NCBI RefSeq assembly: GCF_905475395.1
Contig: NC_058337.1
Location: forward strand, 69,336,368-69,400,367
DNA length: 64,000 nucleotides
From: Chrysoperla carnea
Taxonomy: Eukaryota; Arthropoda; Insecta; Neuroptera; Chrysopidae
Direction: 5' to 3'
Shown here: piece after piece, positions 37,011 through 50,179 of the stretch
Layout: each line of letters begins with the position of its first letter
How positions within the stretch are numbered: position 1 is the first letter of the stretch
Translations under genes and position numbers: made by a program
The notes under the pieces: generated by a model
Seen by the model: the letters and a program-made list of their open reading frames with translations, nothing else
What the model was told of the DNA's origin: nothing
The model's database searches: none

Positions 37011-39864
37011 AAATTATTTCTAAAATTAACTAGTTTTATTTTTAAAAACTTTTATACGGTAACTCAGGGTACGGTATGGTCAGGGTAGCGGGTTCGATTT
37101 GCACCATCACAATAAAAATAATTTAATTAATAGTTTTAGAGTTAATAGCAAATATACGCAACTTTCATACATGGCTTATTTAAATGGAAAAAGAATTTCT
37201 TCTCTTGTTTTGAAAAAACTCCTGCTAATTGCCTAACTATTCCAAAGAAATGAAAATAAATTAACGTCTTGATAAAATGTAAAGCTACTTGTCTTTGTTC
37301 TTTATAGAGGTTATGTGTTCATGTGGACATAAAAAAGTAATGATTTCGTTTTTTTAGATTTAGAAAAATGTGTAATACACTTGTTTGTAAACCTGCTATC
37401 TTCGGTTTTGGTCATAGAAAAGAAAAATACTTTTAAAATTCTTTATAAAATAATGAATTATCAGTATAAATAATGACTCAATAATGAAAATAATCTAAAC
37501 CAGTAGAAATAATGACCCAATAATGATAATGATGTAATATTATTAACAAAGCTATACATTCGAGATATTTTAAAGCTATTGGGAATTTAAAATAAACAGA
37601 CACATACTTATCATAATATGCATTTTACGTATTTTCGTACTTCGTTAGAAGTATTCAGTTGCATTAGAGAACGTGTATTGTTTTTTCTTCGAAATGTATT
37701 AAAATAGAATATATACTATAGTACCTACATATTTTCCTAGAATATTATACTTACATACACACTTCAACAGAAAACAAAATATATATATTTAGTATGAAAA
37801 ACTTTTCATTTAACTTTCATGTATATAAATTTTCAATTTTCATTCTTTCACAATGTGTTTATACATATATGACATGTCATGACACATAAACGTATCTATA
37901 CGTAAATAAATATTTAAATATTTGAACTATTGCAAGAAAATATTAGTTTCTATTTGTATACTCATTTTCTTCCGTTTTCTGATAAGCTTATGAGCGTCAG
38001 AAAGTGTTTGAAGCATGTTTGTGGAAGGAAAGCAATTGTTATGTTGAAAGTGTTAAAATCAAATACTTTTTAATATACAATCTATTATTTACTATAGAAA
38101 ACTAAGAAAGAATAAAGCGAGAGATATTTGATTTGAGATTAGTTCTTGTAAAACATTTAGTTATACATAAGCTCTGAAACTTTCTATTGATATTTTTGAT
38201 TACTTTAAATAATGCAAGTAAAATTGGTTATAGCGACGAATTGGTTATATTGATGACTTGCAAAGATCCCGATCAAATCCGTATAGTATTATTATTTGTC
38301 CTTATACGCGATTTTCTTATAGCCGTTACATTTATCTACGTGTTAAATGAACAAAAATGAATGTGTTGGATATAAAAAAGATCGAGAGATTTCGTGGGAC
38401 ACTCGGTAATAATTATATTCTTTTCGTACCTTGGTACATTATAAATGTAGCGCTCACTATTTTTATTTACAAGATATTTTTCTGAAAATTTAAGTTGTTA
38501 ATTTTAAAAGCCAAATACTTGTTTGATTCGTTAAAACATTTAATTTTATAGCTACTTTTAATTTTTAGTGTGAGAAATAATTGTTGTATTACTTTAAAAA
38601 AGACATACTTCTGATTTAATTGTCAACTCAATATGTGAGTACGTTTGGTTTGATCTTTTTTATGACATAACATAAAAATTGCATTGTACTTATTTTAAAT
38701 TATCTCTGTATTCTTTAACTTCTGTTAGCTTTAACAACTCAATTTTTTTAAATGATGAAACATAAAATTTTGACAAATTGACAGTTATAAAAAGATTTAT
38801 GCATTTTGTCAAAATTCATGACAACCTGTCTGTTGCAGTTTTAACTCCCAATCAACAAACAAATATTGTTCGATTAGGAACATAGTTCCAAAACATCGGA
38901 TTTAACGACATATCAGCTATGGCGACCAATATTTGTAGGAATTGTAGGCCAATATATCGTTTATAACGACCAACTACATAGTTACCTATATTTTAAATGT
39001 AAATACTCTTTCAGTTAAACAAAACAACATCATAATACTATTTTGAACCTTAAAAACTTTATTTTGTACCTTATCGGCATATCGACAAATTGTATTGAAA
39101 TAAGTCTGCAGTAACAATCATCATGTACACATACTTCAATTTAAACTAAAAATGTAAGTATAAATGATTTTGACTGTAGTAGATTTTAAGTACTACTAAG
39201 CAGATGTATCTGTTAGCTGTTTATAAGTTTATATAAGCTGTTTTGCATTTAATTGCTGAAAAGTCCGAATGGATCCTAGCTATCCTTGATGTTTGAAATC
39301 GAATCGAATTAAAAATATTATATCTTTTTGGGGATTGAAACAATGATGCGGGAGCGCAGTCAAGAATTACACATTTGAGTTTCTGATAATATTAAAATTA
39401 GTTATTTTCCAGCATTTTCACAATACAAGTTTTATTTACTCAAACATTAAATAAATTATTCTCATATGATTTTCCATAAACAAATAGCCAGTTTCCTACT
39501 CATTTTGACGATGAGTAGAAAATTGTCATTAAAAGTACAATTTTTGTATACATTTATCAAGCGGACATTTTTTGGACTAACTTGAAACAAGTGAAATATT
39601 TGTGGCTAAAAATATAAGTTATTAGAAATGCAAAATACAAACTTTAGATGATTTGGCTATAGATTTGCTGTTTGGCAGGGAAAGGGAAAAGTATTTTGCT
39701 TTTGCTTTAATTTATTTTTTATATTAGAATAGCTAAAAAGTGTGGCTTTCTCAAAAGCACGCTTTTGCAGCAATGCTGGGCTAAGCACGCGAATTTTGGA
39801 ATTTGGCAAATTAAATTTGTAAAAAATGTACTAGCCATATACTCATTGATGAGAAATATTTATA
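37011..39864. other. Non-coding stretch, nothing recognised
   Basis: AT-rich. A B-box-like GGGTTCGATTTGC near 37090 has no clear A box, so no tRNA or SINE is called. No open frame of note. Confidence 0.4.
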
Positions 39865-40151
39865 CAGTGTGTCACATTTAAGATGAAGACACTCTCATAT
39901 TTTCGTAATTTATAGGAATATCGATCTGAAATTTTGCACAGTCATACAGAGGGATGAGACACATTTTTTAAGATACTTAACTGAAAACTGGACTTTAAAC
40001 TCAACATACCACGTTAAGAGTTGGATTTCGGTTAAGCATCTTAAAAAATATGATCCATCGCCCCGCCCCGTATGATTAGGCAAAATTTCAGTACGATATT
40101 CTTATTAATAAAGAAATATGAGGGTGTTTTCATCATAAATGCGACACACTG
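39865..40151. mobile_element. mariner/Tc1-like MITE with long terminal inverted repeats (287 bp)
   Basis: The left end reads CAGTGTGTCACATTTAAGAT and the right end, on the other strand, CAGTGTGTCGCATTTATGAT. Similarity between the two halves continues for roughly 90 bp (including AATATCG and CTGAAATTTTGC on each side), so the element is close to a full palindrome. It is flanked by TA at 39863-39864 and 40152-40153, the target used by Tc1/mariner transposases. No ORF inside. Confidence 0.85.
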
Positions 40152-42723
40152 TATTATACTATTATACCTAAATGAATTATCTAAATTTATTATTCGAAGA
40201 TACTACTAGATGCTAATTTGGTGACACTTTGATAAATCGTTTGTTTGAAATTTTATTTCAAATATCTATAACCTATAAATTCCAGCCTGCAATTATCGTA
40301 TGCATGAGATTAAACGATAAGTACTGGCTTATTAATCAAAAGGTTTGGCGTTCATTCCGTTCCTTGCGATATTGATTTTTGAACAGCACAGCAGTGGTTT
40401 AAAGTGTTGGTGATAGAAATGTAAATTTCTCCATCCATACACATGAAAGTGGATACTTTGGCAATACACTTATACATCATTCATATAGCCAAAAATAATA
40501 CATGCAAACCATGTGTACATATTATGACAATGATAAATTGTTAAGGATATGCGATATTTGTAGAAATTTACGTTTACAAGCTGGTTCATTCAAAATGCCA
40601 CCACACTGAATATTTTATTCGTATGCCAACATAATTAAAGAAGATCATGCAATACAGTGAAACAACCGCAATGTTCGCATCTTATTCCAAGAAATTTTCC
40701 GATTATATTTCAACGAACACACATATTTATTATTAGATCAGGCCGTCATTTTAAGTAATGAGTTTATTGTTTAGTAATGCTGAAACTATTGATTTTTGAA
40801 AATAATTTGGCGCTTTTTCATTTTTATTTTTTATTTATTTGCATTATTATTTTTTCGGTTTTGTTAAAAATACTTGCGATTGTGGCAATTTGCCTTTTTT
40901 TAAATTGCCTTGAAGCCTGGGTTCATATAAAAAATGATCATGGGGTTGATATGAGATAAGTGAGTGCATTCTTTGAAGCAGGAACCGTGTTGATGGAAGT
41001 AGATACTTTTTAATAGTATCTAACTTAAAAATTTAAAATAAATTTATTGTCTTTTGGAAGATCGTTCGGATAATAAGGCATAAATTTATTTTTGGTTTAG
41101 AATCTAGATTATGATAAACATCCCTGGAAATTCGAGTTTATTCGAACACCGCTTGAAATGTGTAATAATGTTGACTAACGGTCATCTCTACAAAGTAATG
41201 GTTGGTAAAGTATTGCTTAAGGTTAGTTGTAGGGTTAGTTGTTTGGTAGACAAAACTTGTCCTACAAGACTAGGGGCTAGCTTTTTGGGATAATTCGCTA
41301 GTCAATTGAATAAGGCTCCAATTCGAACTGTGTATAAGAAATTTGAGCAACATAGAATATATGAACACCCACATTTATGGGGCAGCATATTTTACAAATT
41401 TTAATGGATGCTGCTCCAAATGCCTATCTTTAATAGCCATTAGATTTAATGCACGAACTGATAATAAATTAAAATGTAAGAACAAAAAAAAAAGGAAAAA
41501 CGGGAATTTTTTTGGTTTCTTATTATTCAAAGGAAAAGTATTGCTTTGCATCGATAATTGTATGCTGTTTCCATCTAAGAATCTAATTTCAGAGTAAATT
41601 GTGAAATTTCAGATTATTTAAGAACATAATCAAAATACAATTGCTACTCCAAATGTTTATACAGGAGTATTAAGAGGTTATTACGCGCTGGAATAAAGAC
41701 CTATACCGAGGTTCATTCAGAATAAAATATGGGAAAATCGTTACATTTTTGTAAGACCACCCTGAACAGAGCTGCTACTATACAGATAATACAGATAGAC
41801 AAACACTCACTTATCCCCGTGTTGGTGGTAAGTCACTCACGGTAAATTGAACCACCAAACGAGTCTCTAGTGAGCAGTTAACCTGATACTGATTTACTTC
41901 TCATTGTATTCAAAAGGCATTTAACAGTGTGTATATAAAATAGTTTTAGTGTTTATGGCATGCGAGAGCATACAAAGCATATAGTGAAGACCCTTATATA
42001 TGGCAAAATAGAGTTTTCCAAATATACCAACTACAATATTTCCACAAAAACGATGCATCACCTACTTATAAGGTAAGTAAATGCTTTTCAATAAACTTGT
42101 AAATTTAAAGATACAGTGTTATTCATGTTATTCGACACCAAAGATTCAGACTAAACTGCAAGATTTTAAGAAAATACTGTTTCTTGGACAGATGGAGGCG
42201 TATTGGCTGTACATTTTAAAATTATTTAAAGGTAAGTTTCATAAAAATTTACTTCAAACTCACGGTTTTCGAAATATTCAGTATTTTCTGAAAATGTAGT
42301 AGCAACTGTAACGTATAAATTCTCAAAGCTTATATCCGTTTTCAAACCAAATTCAACTTGGAGTCTAATAACCTGATTGAGCTTTTTGGCGCCATGGTTA
42401 ATAATTGATTTGCAGGTTGTCCCAAAATTTGCACTAAAGAATAAAAAGTTTTAAGCGGCCATTACTTGTTTAACTTAAATAGAACACCTTGCATTTTATG
42501 TCAGCAGCAGAGGTAATATATAGATAATTCTTTATTAAATACCATCGACCTTCATATAGATAACTGTTTACGTTTTCATGGAAAACGTATATATTCAGAA
42601 TGCAAGCTGATTTTAACAAATTTAATATGCATAAAGTCACTTAAGAATGATTCAACCGATTAGCAGACTAATATTACCTTATTTTTATTAGAAAATTAAA
42701 TAATAATCAGGATATATTAATTA
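40152..42723. other. Non-coding stretch
   Basis: Openings at 40777-40959, 41111-41293, 41343-41597 and 42081-42299 (plus) were considered. None shows a recognisable domain, and none has consistent splice sites. No repeat with clear ends was found. Confidence 0.4.
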
Positions 42724-43254
42724 AAACAAGAGAAAACAAACAATTGACTGAGTTAATTGTTGAAATACCATGTACAGTGTTGATTACTCTGTCACATTAC
42801 ACATACATATATGTCACACACATATAACTTTCATACCCATATAATAATACAATTTGAGCATAATATGCGCTCTCACGGGTAAAAGTGATGTTTACGAAAA
42901 AATGTTTCAAACAAAAGTTGTTAAATTTTTTATAAGGAACATTTTCTACATTTAAACTTTAGTTCTATCTCTAACGGTTTACAAGATGGGTCCTACGGAC
43001 CCAAGACCCAATTGACCTATGTTGGTCATTTACGAACTCGACCTCACTTTTGCAAATTTGGCGAAAATTATATAGTATGTATTAAATGGGAATATCAGCT
43101 ATGTGTGCGTAACATGTATGCATGTGCATCTATCTAAGAGTGGATATCTTCTTTACTTACATGGAGGAAAAAAACATACGATTACGTAATCAACACTGTC
43201 TTCTATACATGATATTTCAACAATTAACTCAATTGTTTGTTTTCACTTGTTTTT
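42724..43254. mobile_element. Family 1 repeat, complete TIR-to-TIR copy (about 530 bp)
   Basis: Left terminus AACAAGAGAAAACAAACAAT plus TGACTGAGTTAATTGTTGAA, right terminus its reverse complement (TTTCAACAATTAACTCAATT then GTTTGTTTTCACTTG). Each terminus is itself a hairpin (AACAATT...AATTGTT). The two subterminal regions also pair (GTGTTGATTAC on both sides), so the whole copy is a long imperfect palindrome around the shared core with CTAACGGTTTACAAGATGGG. No target duplication could be fixed because both borders are A/T runs. Confidence 0.75.
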
Positions 43255-43796
43255 ATTTAATTTTTTTGTATCATTCTTGAAATTTTATCACACTTTTATT
43301 ATAAGGTGACTGAATAAAGGTGAATATAAATGAACAAAATGTATCTAATTTATATAAATACTAAAATATTTCACTATTATGTCGGTTTTTGTTGTATTTA
43401 TGATAAAACCAATGACCACAATAAGTAATAATAATATCAAATCAATAAACTAATAACTGATTCACTAAACTCCCATTGATTGGTTACAAATTAGTTAGGT
43501 ATTTAAATAATTTAAAATTAATAATATTAGGTATACAATACATACGTTTGTAAAGGTACCTACAGGTAGGTTGGTAATATTAATCATATTGATAATAATT
43601 GTGGTTTTTATGGCTAACCACTTGTTCGTAACCATTGGTCAATGTTCATAATAAAACATATACATACATACAATATATGCACACATACGTAGGTAGATAA
43701 TGTTGCACGTGCGGGGATATTATGTTATTGTTTGTAATTCAATAAATATTTGTGTGCTTAAATTAAATCTGTACGATTGATATGATTATTTATTAT

Positions 43797-43935
43797 TATA
43801 CAATTGTTATACCATGTATATGAGAAATATATCAAGGTATACCAAGTTTAGTCCCAAGTTTGTAACGCTTAAAAATGTTGATGATACCAACAAAAGTTTG
43901 GTACAGGTGTTCATATAATCATCTCATAAATTGTT
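43797..43935 (-). mobile_element. Family 1 fragment, opposite terminus
   Basis: Begins TACCATGTATATGAGAAATA and continues AGTTTAGTCCCAAGTTTGTA, ACGCTTAAAAATGTTGATGA and AGGTGTTCATATAATCA. This is the reverse complement of the right end of the 46984-47645 copy and shows where the non-CAATTG end of the family lies. Confidence 0.65.
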
Positions 43936-44105
43936 CCTAATTATCAGTGAATGATTGCTATCACAACGAAAAACTTATTTTTTTCTCAAAAAACTTAGAT
44001 AATTTTATGTTCACGTTAATTATCTACTACAAATTATCTTTACTTAATGAGACTCACGCTAAGAACACTATAGTGTCCGTATATCCTTACCATAAAAAAA
44101 AATTA

Positions 44106-44490
44106 CAGTAGAACCTCGATAACTCGAACCTCGTTAAGTCGATCCTCAATCCTCAGTAAGTTGAAAAAAATGCTGTTCTCTTCCGCTGAATCCTTAAATA
44201 CGCGCTATCTCAAATTATACAGACTTTGTAACTCGAACAAAATGTTATTTTCCTGCGAGGTATTGATAATACATATTTATACTCTGTAAATCAAATTCCA
44301 AAAAGCAGACTCCATAAGTCGTAATTAGTAAAAAAATGACGTCGTATAGTTCGTAAAATATACTAGCGCCTTTTTTAGTCGAAATCGAAGCAATTAAACA
44401 CTCTGTACGTCAAACTACTTGTTTAAATCAAAAATTCATTACATCGAAATCTTTGTATTTCCCTTAAGGCTCGAATTATCGAGGATTCAC
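44106..44490. mobile_element. pogo/Tigger-like non-autonomous element
   Basis: The left end CAGTAGAACCTCGATAACTC follows TA (44104-44105). The right end, on the other strand, has GTGAATCCTCGATAATTCGA, matching the CCTCGATAACTCGA core of the left terminus. Internally there are many diverged 'AACTCGA/AAGTCGA' motifs. This vocabulary is characteristic of pogo/Tigger elements. The right terminal bases are eroded, so the exact right end and its TA are uncertain. No transposase frame. Confidence 0.6.
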
Positions 44491-45916
44491 GGGTTCGAAA
44501 ACTATTTTGTTCAGCAATCTTTCTCCAAAAGAAATATACTTTTTTAAAGATTCACTAAACTACTATTTTCTTTCTTGTACTAGAGCACTGGTAGAAAACT
44601 CAGCTGAATTTTAGTCCTTAATATTGAGAGTTAAAAAAGTTATGAATTTTTTAATAAAAAGAGTCATTTTTCTCAATTTTTCAACTTTGGTAATTTTTTT
44701 AAACATATTTAAATTGAATTTAAACTATAAAACCTATATAGTCTTCTTAACTAAGTAATAAAGAAGTCTTGAGAAATTTTGAGAAAACCTATGCAATAGT
44801 TTCTTTTTTATAACAAGTTTCTAGGTATTGCATTCAAAAAGTCAGAATTTTCAGGTTTATTTCAAAGATTATACTCTCATCTCGACACATTTCTGTGAAA
44901 AGTAGGTTTCTAACCTTAAAAGATAGATACCATTAACGGTTGAGAACTTCTGGGGTATTCTGTATACACAAATATTGTCTTAGAAATTAAGAAGTTTCTT
45001 AAAACAAAGTGTGCTGATTGAGAATATTTTGTCAAAAAAAATTGAATGTCACTTGCGTTTTCCAGAGAAATATGTTTATTTACGAGTCTTACTATAAACA
45101 CACATTCAATCATTAAAGCAAATAAAGGTAAAGATCATCAACGGTTTTAGCCAATATGGTAATTTTTTATCTTTTTCTATATTTTCCTATATTTCTTGTT
45201 CTGATAATTAGTTGGCCTATTTTAACATTTATGTAAACAATTTCGTACCAATACGTTCAACAAAATAAAAAGAAATTCTAGAACAATTTCAAAAAACATA
45301 AATTTCTATCGACAAGATGTCTTGAATAAAAAATACAAACAAAAAATCTGTATAATATATATTTTTTACAACTCTCAAGTAACAATTATATGAGTATTAA
45401 AACGTATATAATATACATACATACATAGTGATAGAATTCTATATGGTTGTTTCACATATACTTATATACGAGTATACCGTAAGGAAACGTGAACTTTAAC
45501 GTTTGACGTCATTACTAAAAGAGTTTGACGTCACAACATGGTAGTAATGGTACTGGTGTAGTGGATGCTGTGTAATGTACAAAAATATATGATAAAACAT
45601 ATTATATATAGGATATTCATAAAATATACAAGGTGATAAAAGAAAAACGTCAAAAACGTCATGCTAAGTTTGTAAAATTTTCATTCGTATGATATTGAGT
45701 TGCCCACCAATTTCGATTGGGTCACTCAGATTCACAAATCTGATCTTGGAATGGATACTCTCTTAAATCATTCAAATTATTAATACCTTAACAATTTCTA
45801 GATGAATTTATTAAATAGTTTATTTAGATAATTAAGATACTTAAAAGATAATATTTGGAAGCTGAACAAGTTTCATAACAACTAGTGATACAAGTTTTAA
45901 TTTGTAATATGTTATA
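44491..45916. other. Non-coding stretch with a pair of CRE-like palindromes
   Basis: Two TGACGTCA octamers occur at 45504-45511 and 45526-45533, 22 bp apart. They match the CREB/ATF consensus, but no promoter or gene start is visible beside them. The opening at 44916-45113 (minus) is unassigned. Confidence 0.4.
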
Positions 45917-46596
45917 CAGGGTGCTTATTTTAATTAGCCCCCCCTCCAACATTCGCCAAGAGAGTCCTTAACCCAAAAGTTTCCCTCATGAAATGAAAAA
46001 TAACAGTACACACTGAATTAGAAAGTCGTTAAAAACAGAAAATTGTTGTTGAAAGCGGAAAAAATTTGGTGAAAATTATCTTTTTTTTTCAGTTAAAAAA
46101 AAAATCCTTTAAAAAATGAAATTTATGAATGTTATTTGATTACAATAAAGGTATTTGATAGTGCTTTCGAATTATCGAAATCTTTGAGGCGTTTTGATAG
46201 AGTAAATTAGTCAAGAATTAATAAAGAATAACGTTTGATAAAAAGTTCATGAAGTTAAACAGGATGAATATTAATGCAATGTAAAGGTCAAATTTCCGCT
46301 TCCAAAAAAGAAGAAAATTTTTGAATAAAGGATCTACTTGACGTAATGTCATAGGTGATAGATTCAAATGGGATATGAGCTCCTGACAAATGAATTCACT
46401 TTTCGAAAAAATGTTCCAATTATGATATGTTTATTTTTTTATTTATTTATTTTTTTAAGAAACAATTTTTAATTTCACTAAGTAGTTTAGGTTAAAAATA
46501 GAGTGTCTATTGACCTCAAAAACTTTCCAGTCATTTTTTGATTGAGTACTCCCAGTATAAATAATTTTAGGTGGTGGATTAAATTGAGACATCCTG
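45917..46596. mobile_element. mariner-like non-autonomous element (about 680 bp)
   Basis: The left end CAGGGTGCTTATTTTAATTA follows TA (45915-45916). The right end, on the opposite strand, reads CAGGATGTCTCAATTTAATC and is followed on the plus strand by TA (46597-46598). The termini agree in the outer bases and roughly over 18 bp. Interior has long A and T runs and no transposase. A 78-codon opening (46487-46723, minus) crosses the right border, so it is not part of the element's coding capacity. Confidence 0.5.
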
Positions 46597-46983
46597 TATA
46601 CTTGAATGTAAGCAAGTCCATATCTACGCTGGGCTTAGAACCACAGTGACGTAAATAGAAATATGAAGGCAAGCAAACGGGGAAGACCAGCAGCAGGAAA
46701 GTAGCGTGAGGTGATTGAACCAATCAATAATCATCGATTAAATCATTTTAAGGCATTGGCGATGAACTTATAAAAAAAAAGTAGAAATAATTATGGCCAA
46801 GTTATGATGATTGGTAGAAGAGGTAATAGCCCGAACTTGTGATTGATAATTGCTAGTAGTAGAACAATGGTACTAATGCATCTTAAAAGTAACCTTGTCT
46901 GCATAACCACAAGGTAATTAAAAAATGGAATAATTTTCTGTCGGCATCAACCTAAGAAAATAGAAGATCATAATGCAAATAAA

Positions 46984-47645
46984 AACAAGTGAAAACAAAC
47001 AATTGACTGAGTTAATTGTTGAAATACCATGTATAGGCAGTGTTGATAACTCTGTCACATTTCACATACATACATATCTGACATATTTAACTGATATTCT
47101 CATATAATGCGCAAGTGTTGATGCGCAATCGTTTGTTTTTTTTGACGTCATGTAAATAACAAAAGATATTCACTTTGATATTCCTATATTAATACATACT
47201 ATAAAATTTGTACCTAATTAACGCCCTCGAGGGTAAACAGTGATGTTTACAAAAAAATGTTTCAAACAAAAGTTGTTTATTTTTTTGTAAGGAACATTTT
47301 TTACATTTAAACTTTTATTCTATCTCTAACGGTTTACAAGATGGGTACTACGGACCCATGACCCAATTGACCCATGTTGCTCATTTACGAACTTGACCTC
47401 ACTTTTTACGTCCTAAGCACGCTGTAAAAATTTCAGCTTGATATCTCTTTTCGTTTTTGAGTAATCGTGACCACAGACGGACGGACGGACGGCCGGACGG
47501 ACGGACAACCGGAAATGGATTAATTAGGTGATTTTATGAACACCTATACCAATTTTTTTTTTGTAGCATCAATATTTTTAGGCGTTACAAACTTGGGACT
47601 AAACTTATAATACTATGTATATTTCAGGTATACATGGTATAACAG
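46984..47645 (+). mobile_element. Family 1 repeat, full-length copy (about 660 bp)
   Basis: Starts AACAAGTGAAAACAAACAAT, TGACTGAGTTAATTGTTGAA and ends near GGTATACATGGTAT (47633-47642). In order it contains AAAATGTTTCAAACAAAAGT, CTAACGGTTTACAAGATGGG, GACCCAATTGACCCATGTTG, TTTTTGAGTAATCGTGACCA, a GGAC tetranucleotide array (about 47474-47507), AATTAGGTGATTTTATGAAC and GGCGTTACAAACTTGGGACT. This copy and the one at 56210-56893 define both ends. No ORF; the transposon class is not known to me. Confidence 0.75.
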
Positions 47646-47869
47646 AACGGAAGAGTAAACCACATACCGCCTGCATTATCGATGTCTAGCATTACAAGGC
47701 TGACGTTTTAAAATTGTAGTTAAGTCTTTCTACTCAACCTTTCCTATAAATCTGAAACTATCTTAAATTAAGAATCATTAGTTATTTAGTGTATGAACTA
47801 TAATTTTTATTTACGTATGTAGTTCCCAATATGGAAATACTACCTCTGATATTGAGCCTCAATTTTGCC

Positions 47870-48140
47870 AAAGCATATTTGAAAAAATATTCCGGGTTCA
47901 TCTTCACTTCCAAAAAGGGGTGTTATATGTTTTACCGCTATGTGTGTGTTGTCTGTGTATTTGTCTGTCTGTGGCGTCGTAGCGCCTAAACTGATGAACC
48001 GATTTTAATTTTTTTGGTTTCATTTGAAAGACAATTTAACGGAAAGTGTTCTTAGATATGTACCATGTGCGAGCTTAGAGTTCCGTATCCGAAAAAACTA
48101 AAAAATTCGCGATGATCTTGAAAACCGATTCAGTTTGGAA
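47870..48140 (-). repeat. Dispersed repeat family 2, reverse copy
   Basis: On the plus strand it reads GGGGTGTTATATGTTTTACC, GCTATGTGTGTGTTGTCTGT, TCTGTGGCGTCGTAGCGCCT, GATGAACCGATTTTAATTTT and GCGAGCTTAGAGTTCCGTAT, the reverse complement of the copy at 20925-21155. This is one of the better preserved copies. Confidence 0.7.
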
Positions 48141-50179
48141 AAGGCATGACATATAATTTCAACATGTAAATAATTAGTATGGAAATGCATGGTCCAATAT
48201 ACCTGGTTTAATTCATTTCGAAAAGTGAAATGTTAAAATAATTAATTAGGTAATTCAAAACAATAATTTAAAAGAACAAAGTCAACTCAAATATTTCAAT
48301 TTAACTTAAAATATTTCCAAAAATTAGTCCCAAAAAATGATAGCTCTATAAGTATGCTTTTCATCTCATCTAATGTCTTTGATCATCACTTTGATATTGA
48401 TTAAAGAAGGAGTGTTATAGAATTGTTTATCTGTGCGTCTTGATTGAGAACATTTTATAGCTAAGTTTCCAAAAATTGGTTTACAAGAATTAAATCGCAT
48501 TTGTCGGGTTTTTTGAATTTTGTAAATTTCACTTGTTTTTCGTAATTGACTGATTAGATTGAGCCAGTGGTGGTACATTATCCTATATTTTAAATGTTAT
48601 ATATATTATATGTTTTTAATTGTAGCCAATTTATGAACATTCAATTAATATAGGTCGATTATCCAATTTTCGATTCATATTTAAATGAAGAGCTTAGTGA
48701 TATACGCTTCGTTGGTTTATGAACTTCCTGTAAATATAAAATGAATAATTCTATTGTATATTGGTGGCTGCTTTATAATCTGATGGGATGAAAAAGGAGT
48801 TATCACAATTTAGTTGGAGAGGTTTGTCCGTTGTACGCTGAACGACACAGATGTTTGAACGTTTAATTTCAAAAAATAACTAATTGAAATATTTAAAAAA
48901 TAGAAATGGAGCTTCTATATAGAATAAGGTAGGAAATGCAGGGGTAATTATAATGTTACAGTAAAAAAGTAACGTAGTGTTACACTGTTACTTATTATAA
49001 TAAAAACTGTGGCAATAATAATGGAGTCTAAGGCTTAAAATAATCATGGAGTCTAAGGCTTATAAACATCAGCGTAAATTGTTTTCTAGAAGACAAATTG
49101 TTTTCTACTTGCACCTGAACAAAGAAAGAAAACATTTAGTATAGTACCAAAGTTCAAGCTCTCACGGAACAGAAATAATAACGAAATGACTTAAATAATG
49201 TACCTTTGAAACTATTCAAAATGGAAATAGTGATCTACACTAGTAGGTCTACAATTACGTTCGATTATTTTATTAGAGAAAAAGCTTATCTTATTCTAAG
49301 ATTAAATAGGAAGTACAAAGACTTCTGGGCATCGAAACTATAAACTTTCGATGACAGCTTCATCAAAACTATATAGTTTCGATGAAGAAATAAGCCTGCC
49401 TGAAAATATAACCTGACGGTGATCTTGATTCTGCAAATTTGGTTTATTTTTCAAAGGCCTAGCTGCAAGAGTAACATAATGATTCTGAAGGTATGGAAAA
49501 ATAAGAAGTGAACGTCTTCACTTCAAATGAATAGATAAGTTTTCAAGAACAATTAAGAGCAAGTTATCGTTTTTCGTGTCTCACGAGCACGAAGAGACAC
49601 TCAGACTTCGGACAGTATTTAAAGATTTAATCTCAATATCTCAAACTTTATACCTTTGAAAAAATGTTTTCATTTATTCAGTACTGCATTGAATAGTCGA
49701 AGTTGAATGGATATAGTTTAATTTTTGTTGATATCATAACGAGATACCTTTGAAGCATCAAATTGACTCATACATTCTGGTCATTTTTGCAAATGTAAAT
49801 TTTTATATAGAGAAATTTTTGTTAGGAAATACTATACAAGTGATACTGTTCTGGTGTCACTTGTATAATTAACTTTTGCTTTACGTGTTTCGCACGCCAA
49901 GAAGCTTTTGCATCCGTTACCTATACATGTTCGTTTATACGAACCAATAAAAATAAAAAAGCATAAAATGGGTATTTGAAAAAAGTTCCAAAGCATGTTA
50001 GTGTAAAAATGAATGTATCTACTTAAAAAAAATCAATGATAACCATTTGTGTAGACCTGATGTTTTTTAAAATTTAAAACATACCCCTGAGTAACAAAAT
50101 TCAGAACTTTTTACTCATAATTCGAAGATAATGATTAGATTATTGACGAAAAATTATTTTTTTCGTTTTATTCGCGCCG
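48141..50179. other. Non-coding stretch with small repeats
   Basis: A 25-bp unit (ATAATGGAGTCTAAGGCTTA and ATCATGGAGTCTAAGGCTTA) is duplicated in tandem at 49014-49062. Two adjacent hairpins follow: CATCGAAA / TTTCGATG at 49330-49353 and a 30-bp palindrome at 49358-49387 (14 of 15 pairs). The opening at 48366-48578 (minus) is unassigned. Confidence 0.5.

Noticed and set aside
37070..37110. SINE or tRNA from a B-box-like GGGTTCGATTTGC
   Set aside because: No A box at suitable distance and no tail or target duplication.
46487..46723. 78-codon minus-strand ORF as transposase of the mariner-like element
   Set aside because: It crosses the element's right border and lacks DDE/D-type motifs.
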